Shown here piece by piece: positions 34,470 through 43,437 of a DNA stretch of 64,000 nucleotides (the stretch's first letter is position 1; each line of letters starts with the position of its first letter). The stretch spans positions 806,001 to 870,000 of the forward strand of contig NZ_AP018686.1 of the NCBI RefSeq assembly GCF_002218045.2, given 5' to 3'. A program made the translations under genes and the position numbers. The stretch is from Vibrio rumoiensis. GTDB lineage: Bacteria > Pseudomonadota > Gammaproteobacteria > Enterobacterales > Vibrionaceae. The notes below the pieces were generated by a model that made no database searches, had not been told where the DNA came from, and saw only the letters and a list, made by a program, of their open reading frames with translations.

Positions 34470-37400
34470 TTACTCCAGCATCGTAAGCAAGGCTTGCAGC
34501 GGATGTTTTGGCTTCATCCCCTCAAAACGCTTCACTTGACTACGACAAGAGTAGCCAGTAACCAAACAACGCTCTTTGTCTAAACGATTAATATTGGGTT
34601 GCCAACTTAACTGATAGATACCTTGTGACATTTCAAACTTATCGGCTTCATGACCAAAAGTTCCCGCCATACCACAACAACCAACTGGAACCGTCGTTAA
34701 CGTCCCGCCAAAATGCGTGAAGATTTCGCCCCACTGCTTTTCAGAATTCGGTAACTTAGTTTTCTCGGTGCAGTGAGAAAACAAATACCAAGGCTTATGA
34801 TCCGCTTTTGCCGAATAAACAAATGTCGACAAGTTTGGTTGTAACCATTCATGCACACTGAGTACTGTAAAGTCACCGGCTTTCTCACCTAATACTTCAC
34901 GATATTCATCTCGATAACAAAGTACAGTTGCAGGATCGACGCCAACCATTGGAATATTTAATTCTGTGAGTTGGGTGAGAAACTCCGCGGTTGAACTGGC
35001 AGTTTGAGCAAATTGCTTCAAGAAACCTTTTATATGCTGAGCTTTTCCATTGGGTTTAAACGGTAACACGACTGGCTTCTTACCCAGTTTAACCGCTAAG
35101 TCCACAAAATCGGACACCACATCGGCATCATAAAAGCTGGTGAACGGGTCTTGAACAATCAGAACATATCTTTCACGTTTTTCCGCGGGAAGCGATTGCA
35201 ACTGAGACAAACTGAAACGACTATCCCAAAGTTGATCTTCTAAAGATTGCTTTAGTGTCGGGATAGACAGCAATGGTGTATCAATATAACCCACGGTTTT
35301 TTTCGTTAACGATTGCACCCAATTCATCGCCAGCATGCTATTAACCACTTTAGGTGCCACGGCCATTAAAGGAAGCATGGTTTCAATATTTCCAACCAAA
35401 TAATCTTTTACCGGGCGCTGATAACGAGTGTAATACACATTTAAAAAGCGAGAGCGGAAAGACGGCACATCGACATTAATCGGACATTGGCTAGCACAAG
35501 CTTTACAAGCCAAGCAGCCATTTAGCGCATCGAACACTTCATGGGAAAAGTCGTATTCATCTTTCTTTTTCATCGAATTACGAACACGATCAATCATGGT
35601 TTTTACTGAACTTGATTGCTTTAATGCCGTTTCTTCTAGATCAAGAATATCCACCCCATTGGCGGTCAATTGACGCAACCATTCACGAACTAAACCTGCT
35701 CGACCTTTCGGTGAATGTCGACGATCCGCCGTAACCTTCATCGAAGGACACATCGGAGAATTCACATCATAGTTAAAGCACAAGCCGTTGCCGTTACATT
35801 CCATCGCTTGTTTAAAGCTATCACGCACTGTAACCGGAATTTGGCGATCGTAAAATGCACGTTTGGTATCCGAGACTTTCACTAACTCATCTTGACTTTC
35901 AATTGGCGTACAGATTTTTCCTGGGTTCATTTTATTGAGCGGATCAAACGCAGCTTTCACTCGACGTAATTGAGTAAACAATTCATCACCAAAAAACTCT
36001 GGCCCGTATTCTGAGCGATAACCTTTGCCATGCTCACCCCACATTAAACCGCCATATTTAGCGACCAGTTTCACCACTTCATCAGAAACCTGATGCATCA
36101 ATTTTTCTTGTTCAGGATCGCATAAGTCTAGAGCTGGACGGACATGCAACACGCCAGCATCAACATGACCAAACATGCCATAGTTCAGTGATTTATCGTC
36201 CAGTAACGCTCGGAATTCTGCAATAAAATCCGCCAAATTTTCCGGTGGCACACAAGTATCTTCAGTAAAAGCAATCGGCTTCGCTCGCCCTTTTGCACCA
36301 CCTAATAAACCCACCGCTTTTTTGCGCATGTTGTAGATTTTATTAATGCTCTCAAGATCATGACAAACCTGAAAACCGATAATGCCACCGTCTTCCGTTT
36401 CGAGTTGCTTGTCTAATTTAGCAACGAGCTCATTCACCAAAGTGGCGACTTCACTTTCATCTTGACCTGCAAATTCGACAATATTGATCCCTTGCATGTC
36501 TTTGCCCGGAACATCGGTAAGTAAATCACTGACGGTATGCCAGACAATATCTTGCTTGGCTAAATTCAAGACTTTTGAATCCACAGTTTCAACCGACAAA
36601 GCCTGCGCTTTAACCATTAGTGGTGCATTTCTTAATGCCGAATCGAAAGAGTTATATTTGATGTTAACCAGTGAACGAGCTTTCGGGATTGGGGTTAGAT
36701 TCAATTTTGCTTCGGTAATAAAAGCAAGCGAACCTTCTGCACCACACAGCACTCGACCCAAATCAAAAACTCCGGATTCCTCTTGTTCAAATGACAACGC
36801 ATTTTTAAGATCATAACCGGTTAAGAAACGGTTTAATGGGGGGAATTTTTCTTCAATAGCCGCACGATTTTCTCGGCATATTACTTCTGTCATTCGGTAG
36901 GCTTCATTTGCATAAGTGCCCAATTTCGGTTCACCTTGCGAGCCATCGGTTTCATACATTGAGCCGTCGGCAAACACCGCTTGCAGCGACAACACATGGT
37001 CTGAGGTTTTACCGTATTTCAAAGAGCCTTGACCAGAAGCATCAGTATTAATCATGCCACCAATCGTTGCGCGGTTACTGGTCGATAAATCAGGAGAAAA
37101 GAAATAACCGTACGGTCGAACCGCGTCATTTAATTGATCTTTAATCACACCCGATTGGACTCGCACCCAACCTTCCGCTTCGTTGACTTCAAGCACTTTG
37201 TTCATATAACGAGACATATCAACCACAATACCTTTGGTCAACGATTGTCCGTTAGTGCCTGTGCCGCCACCGCGCGGAGAAAACGTTACGCTATCGTATT
37301 TTGATTGAGCACCGATGCGACCAATTCGCTGTATATCTTGGTTATCTCTAGGCAATATCACTGCTTGTGGAAGTTGTTGATACACACTGTTATCGGTCGC

Positions 37401-37568
37401 CACCGCTAAACGGCTGGCGTAGGTTTGCTCAATATCACCCGTAAATCCTGCTGCAAGTAGTTCATTGAGATAGGCTTCTACGAGAGAATCGACCTCAAAA
37501 CGCTGCGTTAATGGCGGTAAAACAGTATTAACTGAAGATGTTTTCGAAGATTGGTTGTTTGCTAACAT
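34470..37568 (-). CDS. ydiJ: YdiJ-type FAD/Fe-S D-2-hydroxyglutarate dehydrogenase
   Basis: This is a 1032-residue fusion. An FAD-binding type 4 domain comes first (SPRGGGTGTNGQSLTKG), then the FAD-oxidase C-terminal domain (FGHVDAGVLHVRPALDL). A ferredoxin-like 4Fe-4S segment (CLACKACASQCP) and a CCG-type cysteine-rich region (GCCGMAGTFGHE) complete it. This is the YdiJ layout. Close relatives oxidise D-2-hydroxyglutarate to 2-oxoglutarate. The gene is monocistronic and convergent to the porin gene. A 19-base tandem duplication lies in its upstream region (37614-37652). Confidence 0.9.
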   Translation of the reverse strand: MLANNQSSKTSSVNTVLPPLTQRFEVDSLVEAYLNELLAAGFTGDIEQTYASRLAVATDNSVYQQLPQAVILPRDNQDIQRIGRIGAQSKYDSVTFSPRGGGTGTNGQSLTKGIVVDMSRYMNKVLEVNEAEGWVRVQSGVIKDQLNDAVRPYGYFFSPDLSTSNRATIGGMINTDASGQGSLKYGKTSDHVLSLQAVFADGSMYETDGSQGEPKLGTYANEAYRMTEVICRENRAAIEEKFPPLNRFLTGYDLKNALSFEQEESGVFDLGRVLCGAEGSLAFITEAKLNLTPIPKARSLVNIKYNSFDSALRNAPLMVKAQALSVETVDSKVLNLAKQDIVWHTVSDLLTDVPGKDMQGINIVEFAGQDESEVATLVNELVAKLDKQLETEDGGIIGFQVCHDLESINKIYNMRKKAVGLLGGAKGRAKPIAFTEDTCVPPENLADFIAEFRALLDDKSLNYGMFGHVDAGVLHVRPALDLCDPEQEKLMHQVSDEVVKLVAKYGGLMWGEHGKGYRSEYGPEFFGDELFTQLRRVKAAFDPLNKMNPGKICTPIESQDELVKVSDTKRAFYDRQIPVTVRDSFKQAMECNGNGLCFNYDVNSPMCPSMKVTADRRHSPKGRAGLVREWLRQLTANGVDILDLEETALKQSSSVKTMIDRVRNSMKKKDEYDFSHEVFDALNGCLACKACASQCPINVDVPSFRSRFLNVYYTRYQRPVKDYLVGNIETMLPLMAVAPKVVNSMLAMNWVQSLTKKTVGYIDTPLLSIPTLKQSLEDQLWDSRFSLSQLQSLPAEKRERYVLIVQDPFTSFYDADVVSDFVDLAVKLGKKPVVLPFKPNGKAQHIKGFLKQFAQTASSTAEFLTQLTELNIPMVGVDPATVLCYRDEYREVLGEKAGDFTVLSVHEWLQPNLSTFVYSAKADHKPWYLFSHCTEKTKLPNSEKQWGEIFTHFGGTLTTVPVGCCGMAGTFGHEADKFEMSQGIYQLSWQPNINRLDKERCLVTGYSCRSQVKRFEGMKPKHPLQALLTMLE

Positions 37569-37613
37569 TGCGCCTCATGCCCCTGTATTGCTGATCCCTC
37601 AGCTAGGTATACC

Positions 37614-37652
37614 TTTATTACGTAGGTAACTATTTATTACGTAGGTAACTAT
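37614..37652. repeat. 19-bp tandem duplication upstream of ydiJ
   Basis: Two copies of TTTATTACGTAGGTAACTA are perfect and adjacent, 46 bases upstream of the ydiJ start. Confidence 0.8.
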
Positions 37653-37853
37653 CTATTTCGTGGAAAAGTAAATTTTGTGAATTACCTCACTTTACCTCAT
37701 TTCAGTAGCAGTGAGGAGCAGAAAGTTATCGTTTGCACCATTCATAAGTACAAAATTAATTTGTGACCCAAGCTCAATTGTTCTCCTTTCTTACAAGCAC
37801 AAAAAACGGTAGAATATGCGGCTCATTATTTTACCCAGACAATCAGCCTATCA

Positions 37854-38558
37854 ATGAGTACATCAAAGGTAATGGATAAACAAAAAGCCCTTAAAAAAAT
37901 TGCCAAATGCCTTGAGTTAGGCAGTTCTGCTAATGTCAACGAAGCAGCCCAAGCGATCAAAATGGCGCACAGGCTGATGCTTAAGTATGGCTTGGATAAG
38001 GACGATATTGATTTCATTAAATTGGGTAAGACTCAATCTAGCCATTTGTTGCCCTCTACTATTAGCTCAAACATCTTACGAATCATCCGTGGAATCAATA
38101 CCCGTTTTGGGGTTGAAGCGGTATTGCTCAACCATAAAGGCTTAAAGCGTGTTGAGTTTATTGGCGAGGCCGACCGAGCTATTTTTGCCGCTTTCGCGTT
38201 TGATATTATTTATCGTGAAATGAACGAACAAACGGGTCAATTCCGTAATAGTTTCTCAGGTACAGGAACAACCAGTGCTGAAGTGACACGTCGTGTTAAC
38301 TCTTTCTTATCTGGCTGGATTGAAGGTGCGCTGGAAAAGCTCCCTTTAATTGCTCCCGATGATGACTCGGCGAATAAGATTAACGACTATATCGACAAAG
38401 AATTCCAAAATGTCGACCGTGAAACCTTCAAACAACAGTTACGTGATGCTATGAAAAACTTCACTGCCGATTATGAAGTCGGCTTGAAAAAAGGCCGTCG
38501 TATATCAGTGAACCGCCCAATCAATGGTGCGGCAGAGAAAAAACGCTTAACCAAATAA
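37854..38558 (+). CDS. DUF2786 protein
   Basis: This 234-residue soluble basic protein opens with the DUF2786 block (KALKKIAKCLELGSSANVNEAAQAIKMAHRLM, in parts). The C-terminal part ends in KKGRRISVNRPINGAAEKKR, a basic tail that may bind nucleic acid. The function is unknown in cells; relatives occur in phages and hosts alike. ATG 37854 is used, and ATG 37872 is also possible. Confidence 0.8.
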   Translation: MSTSKVMDKQKALKKIAKCLELGSSANVNEAAQAIKMAHRLMLKYGLDKDDIDFIKLGKTQSSHLLPSTISSNILRIIRGINTRFGVEAVLLNHKGLKRVEFIGEADRAIFAAFAFDIIYREMNEQTGQFRNSFSGTGTTSAEVTRRVNSFLSGWIEGALEKLPLIAPDDDSANKINDYIDKEFQNVDRETFKQQLRDAMKNFTADYEVGLKKGRRISVNRPINGAAEKKRLTK

Positions 38559-38698
38559 TCCATTTAATTCAGGCAATCGATTCCCTCATTTTTATTGTTG
38601 AATAATGTGAGCAAATACACATTTAACTAAATAATAACATTCGAAAGTGTCACTTTACTTCGCTACACTTCTTGGCGTTAAAGAATTTTGAAGTAGTA

Positions 38699-38899
38699 AT
38701 GGGAAAATATAAAATGGAAAGTGAGCATGGTACTTGCGATTGGTGTAAACAGTTCGTGGGTCAATTAACGAAGTTAGAATATATCGATGGAATCAGTCAT
38801 AAAGCTTGTCCAGAATGTCACGACTTTGCTCGAATTGATGTTCGACAATTTAACTTAGCAGAACAGGCTTTAAGAGATAAACAAGCCAAATTGAAATAA
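38699..38899 (+). CDS. Small CxxC zinc-ribbon-like protein, 66 aa
   Basis: This protein of 66 residues starts at ATG 38699; a longer TTG-started frame from 38672 is less likely. Two CxxC pairs, CDWC and CPEC, about 25 residues apart, suggest a zinc ribbon or knuckle. Follows DUF2786 by 140 bases. A strong terminator follows. Function unknown. Confidence 0.6.
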   Translation: MGKYKMESEHGTCDWCKQFVGQLTKLEYIDGISHKACPECHDFARIDVRQFNLAEQALRDKQAKLK

Positions 38900-38920
38900 C
38901 AACAACTGTAAATCGTAGAC

Positions 38921-38951
38921 AAAAAAAGGCGCTCATCATAAGCGCCTTTTT
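38921..38951. terminator. Terminator after the zinc-ribbon gene
   Basis: The stem AAAGGCGCT and AGCGCCTTTTT with a 7-base loop is flanked by A's and T's. Confidence 0.85.
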
Positions 38952-38964
38952 AGATCCATTTGTA

Positions 38965-39019
38965 TATACCCAGTGACTTCAAGACGCTGAAACTCGCACC
39001 TTGAAATTACTTGGGTATA
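38965..39019. repeat. Vibrio short palindromic repeat (ACTTCAAG type)
   Basis: TATACCCAGTGACTTCAAG faces CTTGAAATTACTTGGGTATA across 16 bases. The same family recurs at 48746-48783. It lies between two convergent genes. Confidence 0.75.
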
Positions 39020-39055
39020 AGCGATGCCTTTTATAAGACACCTCTTATACTTTGA

Positions 39056-39754
39056 TTATGCGTTTTCTGCTTTTTCACAGCCGATGAAACGGTATGCAAT
39101 CGCACCTAAAATCGCACCTGCAATTGGGGCAACCCAGAACAACCAAAGTTGAGAAGTCGCCCAATCACCCACGTATACCGCAACCGCAGTACTACGCGCA
39201 GGGTTAACTGAAGTGTTAGTTACTGGGATAGAGATCAAGTGAATCAGTGTTAGACATAGACCAATCGCGATTGGGGCAAAACCTGCTGGAGCACGTTTAT
39301 CTGTTGCGCCAAGGATAACGATCAAGAACATCATTGTCATTACAACTTCAGTCACAAGCGCAGAAGTCATAGAGAAACCACCAGGTGAATGCTCACCGTA
39401 GCCATTAGATGCAAACCCTGCCGCCAGATCAAAACCAGCTTGACCTGATGCAATCACGTAAAGCACGCCACCAGCAATAATGCCACCAACAACTTGAGCA
39501 ATAATGTAAGGTAAAAGTTGATTTGCTGGGAAGCGACCACCGGCCCATAAACCGATAGATACTGCTGGGTTTAGGTGGCAACCTGAAATATGGCCAATCG
39601 CAAAAGCCATGGTTAAAACAGTCAGACCGAAGGCTAGAGAAACACCCACAAAACCGATACCAAGATCTGGGAACGCTGCAGCTAAAACCGCACTACCACA
39701 ACCACCAAGTACTAGCCAAAACGTACCAAAACATTCTGCTAAATATTTATTCAT
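39056..39754 (-). CDS. aqpZ: Aquaporin Z
   Basis: This inner-membrane water channel has 232 residues. Six hydrophobic helices and both NPA motifs are present: GCHLNPAVSIG in the first half and NTSVNPARSTA in the second. The arginine after the second NPA is the selectivity-filter arginine (NPAR). The length matches AqpZ. The gene is monocistronic and divergent from sulA. A CRP-like site lies in the intergenic region. Confidence 0.94.
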   Translation of the reverse strand: MNKYLAECFGTFWLVLGGCGSAVLAAAFPDLGIGFVGVSLAFGLTVLTMAFAIGHISGCHLNPAVSIGLWAGGRFPANQLLPYIIAQVVGGIIAGGVLYVIASGQAGFDLAAGFASNGYGEHSPGGFSMTSALVTEVVMTMMFLIVILGATDKRAPAGFAPIAIGLCLTLIHLISIPVTNTSVNPARSTAVAVYVGDWATSQLWLFWVAPIAGAILGAIAYRFIGCEKAENA

Positions 39755-40078
39755 TTTTTTATTCCTATGAATTTATAGCCTCACAACGTGTAAAGCCATT
39801 GGTCAATCTAAGATGAACGATTTTTTATCCGTCACTAAAAATTAGTACTAAATAAAAAAATCAACCACACCATCAGAAAATTCCTACCTTCAAACCCATT
39901 AAATTTCTTTTTTTTTAATAAGTTATGAACCAATTAATTTTACACCAGTTTGGAAAAACCACAAATAAAAAGTGACCTTTATCACATTTAATGACCTATC
40001 GCTCAATAAAGCGCTTGATCTTTCACCAACAAAAAACTACTGTATATAAACACAGTATGGATATATGGACAGTTAATT
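39755..40078. promoter_or_regulatory. aqpZ-sulA divergent region with CRP-like site
   Basis: AGTGA-CCTTTA-TCACA at 39971-39986 fits TGTGA-N6-TCACA in 9 of 10 core bases. The remainder is AT-rich without a gene, and the LexA box lies at 40040-40055. Confidence 0.5.
40040..40055 (+). promoter_or_regulatory. LexA (SOS) box for sulA
   Basis: CTGTATATAAACACAG matches the LexA consensus CTGTATATATATACAG in 13 of 16 bases, including both CTG/CAG ends. It sits 24 bases before the sulA start. Confidence 0.85.
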
Positions 40079-40486
40079 ATGTTGAATCACAATGCCGTTT
40101 TACCTCATCAAGCGTTTACTTCTTTTGCTCATAATGATGATGTTTATTCAGAAAATAGTTCGTTGTTTTCTCGTCTATCAATGCTTTCTAAAAAACCAAA
40201 CTGGTTACTGTTTACCGCTGGTGCAATTCTTCCAACCAACCAAGAATTACAGACTTTTGGTATTGAGACTCATAAAGTCATCAAAATTAAAGCGTCTCAT
40301 TCGATGACTGAAAAAGACATCATCCTGAAAGCCCTTGCCGCTAAAAATGCCAGTGCGATTGTGGCAAGTGATAATTTTTCGGCACAAGATAAAGACACTT
40401 TGAGAACTCAAGCACGTCAAAATGGCTGTGAGATCTTCTTTATGAATAACTCGATTCAACAAACGTTAACCCGCCACCTCCATTAA
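40079..40486 (+). CDS. sulA: SOS cell-division inhibitor SulA
   Basis: This is a 135-residue protein. The central block KKPNWLLFTAGAILPTNQELQ and the follow-on THKVIKIKASHSMTEKDIILKALAAKNASAIVAS, read in pieces, line up with E. coli SulA (SRWQLWLTPQQKLS and TKVMQISQLS by memory). It would block FtsZ during DNA damage. A LexA box overlaps the promoter, which makes the call firm despite low sequence identity. It is a little shorter than E. coli SulA (169). Expected to be removed by Lon. Confidence 0.85.
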   Translation: MLNHNAVLPHQAFTSFAHNDDVYSENSSLFSRLSMLSKKPNWLLFTAGAILPTNQELQTFGIETHKVIKIKASHSMTEKDIILKALAAKNASAIVASDNFSAQDKDTLRTQARQNGCEIFFMNNSIQQTLTRHLH

Positions 40487-40547
40487 TTTAATAGAGACAT
40501 CAACACGAATTATTCAATAAGACTCCATTTACGTAAAAATATTTTAA

Positions 40548-40563
40548 TAGCAAACGTTTGCTT
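40548..40563 (+). promoter_or_regulatory. PurR box upstream of purC
   Basis: GCAAACGTTTGC (40550-40561) is a perfect palindromic PurR core, with flanking bases that fit. It is about 145 bases before the purC start. Confidence 0.85.
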
Positions 40564-40705
40564 TTTCTCTGGATGGAATTAGGTGAGTTCTGTTATTATG
40601 CGGCTTTCAGGTGTGAAAGGCATTCATACTTAGTTCTTAAGATATTTGTTCTTAAGATACCTGTTCTCAACATACCCAGTTTTTAAGCCTAGTAGGAAAA
40701 TGGAA

Positions 40706-41809
40706 ATGAGCATTGCTAATCAAGTTCTTGCCGTGAATGATGACCTCCCCATCCGCACTGACAAACCAGTACACAGTGGTAAAGTTCGTTCAGTATATTG
40801 GTTAACCGAAGCTGACAGCCGTCGCCTAATTAAAGAAAAAGGTTACGATGTCGCCGAAGATGCTCCCTTAGCTATTATGGTGATCAGCGACCGTATCTCT
40901 GCATTCGATTGCATTTGGCATGGCGAAGGTGGATTAAAAGGCGTACCGGGCAAAGGCGCAGCCTTAAATGCCATTTCCAACCATTGGTTCCAACTGTTTA
41001 AAGATAATCACCTCGCTGACAGTCACATCCTCGATATCCCTCATCCATTTATTTGGATCGTCCAAAAAGCCAAACCTGTCATGATTGAAGCCATTTGCCG
41101 TCAATACATCACCGGTTCAATGTGGCGATCTTACGAGAAAGGCGAACGTGAGTTTTGTGGTATTGCCATGCCTGAAGGCTTAGAAAAAGATAAACCGCTA
41201 CCAGAACTGCTGATCACGCCATCAACCAAAGGCATTTTAAAAGGTATTCCAAACGTACCAGAAGCCGATGACGTCAATATCTCTCGCCAAGACATCGAGG
41301 CGAATTTTGAAGCGTTTAATTTTTCTAAAGCCAGCGACATTGCCCATTATGAAAAATTACTCAAAGAAGGCTTTAAAGTGATTAGCGATGCTTTAGACAG
41401 CGTCGGCCAAATTTTCGTCGATACTAAATTTGAGTTTGGCTATGTTAACGATGCCGAAGGTAACGAAAAACTGATTTATATGGATGAAGTCGGCACACCA
41501 GACTCATCAAGAATTTGGGATAAAAACGAATATCAAGCCGGTCGTATTGTCGAAAACTCCAAAGAAGGATTCCGCCAATTCCTGCTCAACTACTTCCCAG
41601 ATCCAGATATTTTATTGAATAAAAACCGCATGGATGAACGCTTTGCCCTTGCGGAAAATAATGCATTGCCACAAGAAGAAATCATGAAGATCTCTCAAAC
41701 CTACCTCGGCATTGCTGAAAAAATCACCGGTAAGAAAATCGAATTAAGCGCCGATCCTAAACAAGAAATCATCGATATTCTAAAACGTGATTACGACCTA
41801 ATCGTATAA
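40706..41809 (+). CDS. purC: Phosphoribosylaminoimidazole-succinocarboxamide synthase
   Basis: This enzyme makes SAICAR from CAIR, aspartate and ATP in purine synthesis. It is 367 residues from ATG 40706, with AGGA 8 bases upstream. The next ATG upstream at 40700 is too close to that site, and the frame from 40646 is not conserved. Motifs include HSGKVRSVYW (ATP site) and ITGSMWRSYEKGER, and TKFEFGYVND. The long form of about 365 residues, as here, is typical of Vibrio. PurR regulation is indicated by the upstream box. Ends at a strong terminator. Confidence 0.94.
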   Translation: MSIANQVLAVNDDLPIRTDKPVHSGKVRSVYWLTEADSRRLIKEKGYDVAEDAPLAIMVISDRISAFDCIWHGEGGLKGVPGKGAALNAISNHWFQLFKDNHLADSHILDIPHPFIWIVQKAKPVMIEAICRQYITGSMWRSYEKGEREFCGIAMPEGLEKDKPLPELLITPSTKGILKGIPNVPEADDVNISRQDIEANFEAFNFSKASDIAHYEKLLKEGFKVISDALDSVGQIFVDTKFEFGYVNDAEGNEKLIYMDEVGTPDSSRIWDKNEYQAGRIVENSKEGFRQFLLNYFPDPDILLNKNRMDERFALAENNALPQEEIMKISQTYLGIAEKITGKKIELSADPKQEIIDILKRDYDLIV

Positions 41810-41833
41810 TCACCTACCTGTCTTACTGCCGTT

Positions 41834-41871
41834 AAGCCTAAATAGAATCGATTTCTGTTTAGGCTTTTTTT
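41834..41871 (+). terminator. Terminator after purC
   Basis: AAGCCTAAA and TTTAGGCTT stem, with seven T's. Confidence 0.9.
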
Positions 41872-42109
41872 ATTACCTCAACCGCCTCGCTCCCTCCTCA
41901 TCACAAAGCCTAGAACTGGCACAAAAAATAAGACTAAAGTCTAATATAGGCCATTGTTTTAGTTAATGAATCCGTCAAATCTTTATTATGGATTTCGCCG
42001 CTATTTACATGGATAGAATAGCTATTCAAGGGATTCTGTGACCATTTATCTGCTTATTACTCATTTCCTCTACTACTTTAATAAACGTGTGCTCAAATCG
42101 TTGACGTTG

Positions 42110-42180
42110 AAATTTAGTGGTTAAGTAGTTTGCACCAATCATTTCTGATTCGCATGGTGCAAAGTACCACCACTAAATTT
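42110..42180. promoter_or_regulatory. Long imperfect hairpin upstream of ytfQ
   Basis: AAATTTAGTGGT and TTTGCACCA (42110-42137) face TGGTGCAAA and ACCACTAAATTT (42155-42180), with a 17-base loop. There is no T-run. It lies in a 488-base gap (41810-42297) between purC and ytfQ and may be an operator or leader structure for the importer operon. The rest of the gap has no gene. Confidence 0.6.
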
Positions 42181-42297
42181 ACTGGAGTGCTGCATGGTTA
42201 ACCAATTCAACCTATAAAGCAGCCACTTCTGTCAGTTAGGGCATAGAGATGAAAGGATGTATCCATCTCGCGTATCAATAATAACAAGGAAAATATT

Positions 42298-43257
42298 ATG
42301 CTAAAAAAATTAACCTTAACTGCCATGGTCAGCGCCGCCCTTCTGTCCCATTCTGTTTTTGCTCAAGACCTTACTGTTGGGTTTTCGCAAATAGGATCGG
42401 AATCGGGTTGGCGTGCAGCGGAAACTAGCGTCGCAAAATCGGAAGCCGAAAAACGTGGTATCACATTAAAAATTTCTGATGCGCAGCAAAAACAAGAAAA
42501 CCAAATCAAAGCCGTTCGATCTTTCATTGCTCAAGGCGTTGACGCCATCTTTATCGCGCCAGTCGTACAAACCGGTTGGGGACCAGTACTGGAAGAAGCA
42601 AAAGATAACGATATTCCGGTATTTCTTCTCGACCGTGGCATTGATGTACAAGACGATTCACTTTATATGACCGCCGTGATGGCTGACAACGTGCTTGAAG
42701 GTGAATTAGCCGCGAAATGGTTGATCAACAAAGTCGGCGGTAAACCATGTAATGTCGTGGAACTGCAAGGTACCGTCGGAGCGAGTGTTGCAATCGACCG
42801 TAAAAAAGGTTTCCAAGATGCCATCGCCTCCGCCAGTAACCTCAAGATCATCCGAACTCAATCTGGCGAATTTACTCGTAGTAAAGGTAAAGAAGTCATG
42901 GAGAGTTTTATTAAAGCAGAAGATAACGGTAAGAATATTTGTGCCGTATTTGCTCACAATGACGACATGGCAATCGGTGCAATCCAATCGATAAAAGAAG
43001 CGGGATTAAAACCAGGTTCAGATATCTATATCGTTTCCATTGATGGTGTGCCAGACATCTTTAAAGCCATGATGGCAGGTGAAGCTAATGCCACCGTAGA
43101 GCTCACACCAAACATGGCTGGCCCTGCTTATGATGCGCTCATTAAATACAAAGAAGATGGTACGGTGCCACCAAAACACATCAAAACGGAATCTAAACTA
43201 TTTGAGCCAGATAGTGCAAAAGAGCAGCTCGCTCTGAAAAAAGACATGGGATATTAA
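42298..43257 (+). CDS. ytfQ: Galactofuranose ABC importer, substrate-binding protein
   Basis: This 319-residue periplasmic binding protein of the ribose-type family has a signal peptide with cleavage after A22 (VFAQ). The opening GFSQIGSESGWRAAETSV is the YtfQ signature, and SLYMTAVMADN and FAHNDDMAIGAIQSIKEAG follow. In E. coli YtfQ binds galactofuranose. It is first in a four-gene operon with its ATPase and two permeases. Preceded by ACAAGGAAAAT. The gap to ytfR is 180 bases and holds an inverted repeat over the distal half. Confidence 0.92.
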   Translation: MLKKLTLTAMVSAALLSHSVFAQDLTVGFSQIGSESGWRAAETSVAKSEAEKRGITLKISDAQQKQENQIKAVRSFIAQGVDAIFIAPVVQTGWGPVLEEAKDNDIPVFLLDRGIDVQDDSLYMTAVMADNVLEGELAAKWLINKVGGKPCNVVELQGTVGASVAIDRKKGFQDAIASASNLKIIRTQSGEFTRSKGKEVMESFIKAEDNGKNICAVFAHNDDMAIGAIQSIKEAGLKPGSDIYIVSIDGVPDIFKAMMAGEANATVELTPNMAGPAYDALIKYKEDGTVPPKHIKTESKLFEPDSAKEQLALKKDMGY

Positions 43258-43259
43258 TC

Positions 43260-43437
43260 GATATTCAACGCGTATCACTCACGCAGCTTGAAATCAATAA
43301 ACATGTAAGGTGATGGTTAAGTTCGCAAGTGAATCAATAGCGAGCTTCAACCATCAACCTTACATGCATATCAATATTTAGCCCGTTGAAGGAAAAATCA
43401 TGCTCGAGTTTGTTAAAAGAGCATTAACGGAGTCACT
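43260..43437. promoter_or_regulatory. ytfQ-ytfR intergenic hairpin
   Basis: A loose inverted repeat, ACATGTAAGGTGATGGTT and AACCATCAACCTTACATGC around GAGCTTC, spans about 43302-43370. Such hairpins between a binding-protein gene and the ATPase gene often trim expression of the downstream genes. No T-run. Confidence 0.55.

Noticed and set aside
38672..38698. TTG-initiated extension of the zinc-ribbon gene
   Set aside because: No ribosome site; ATG 38699 gives a sensible protein.
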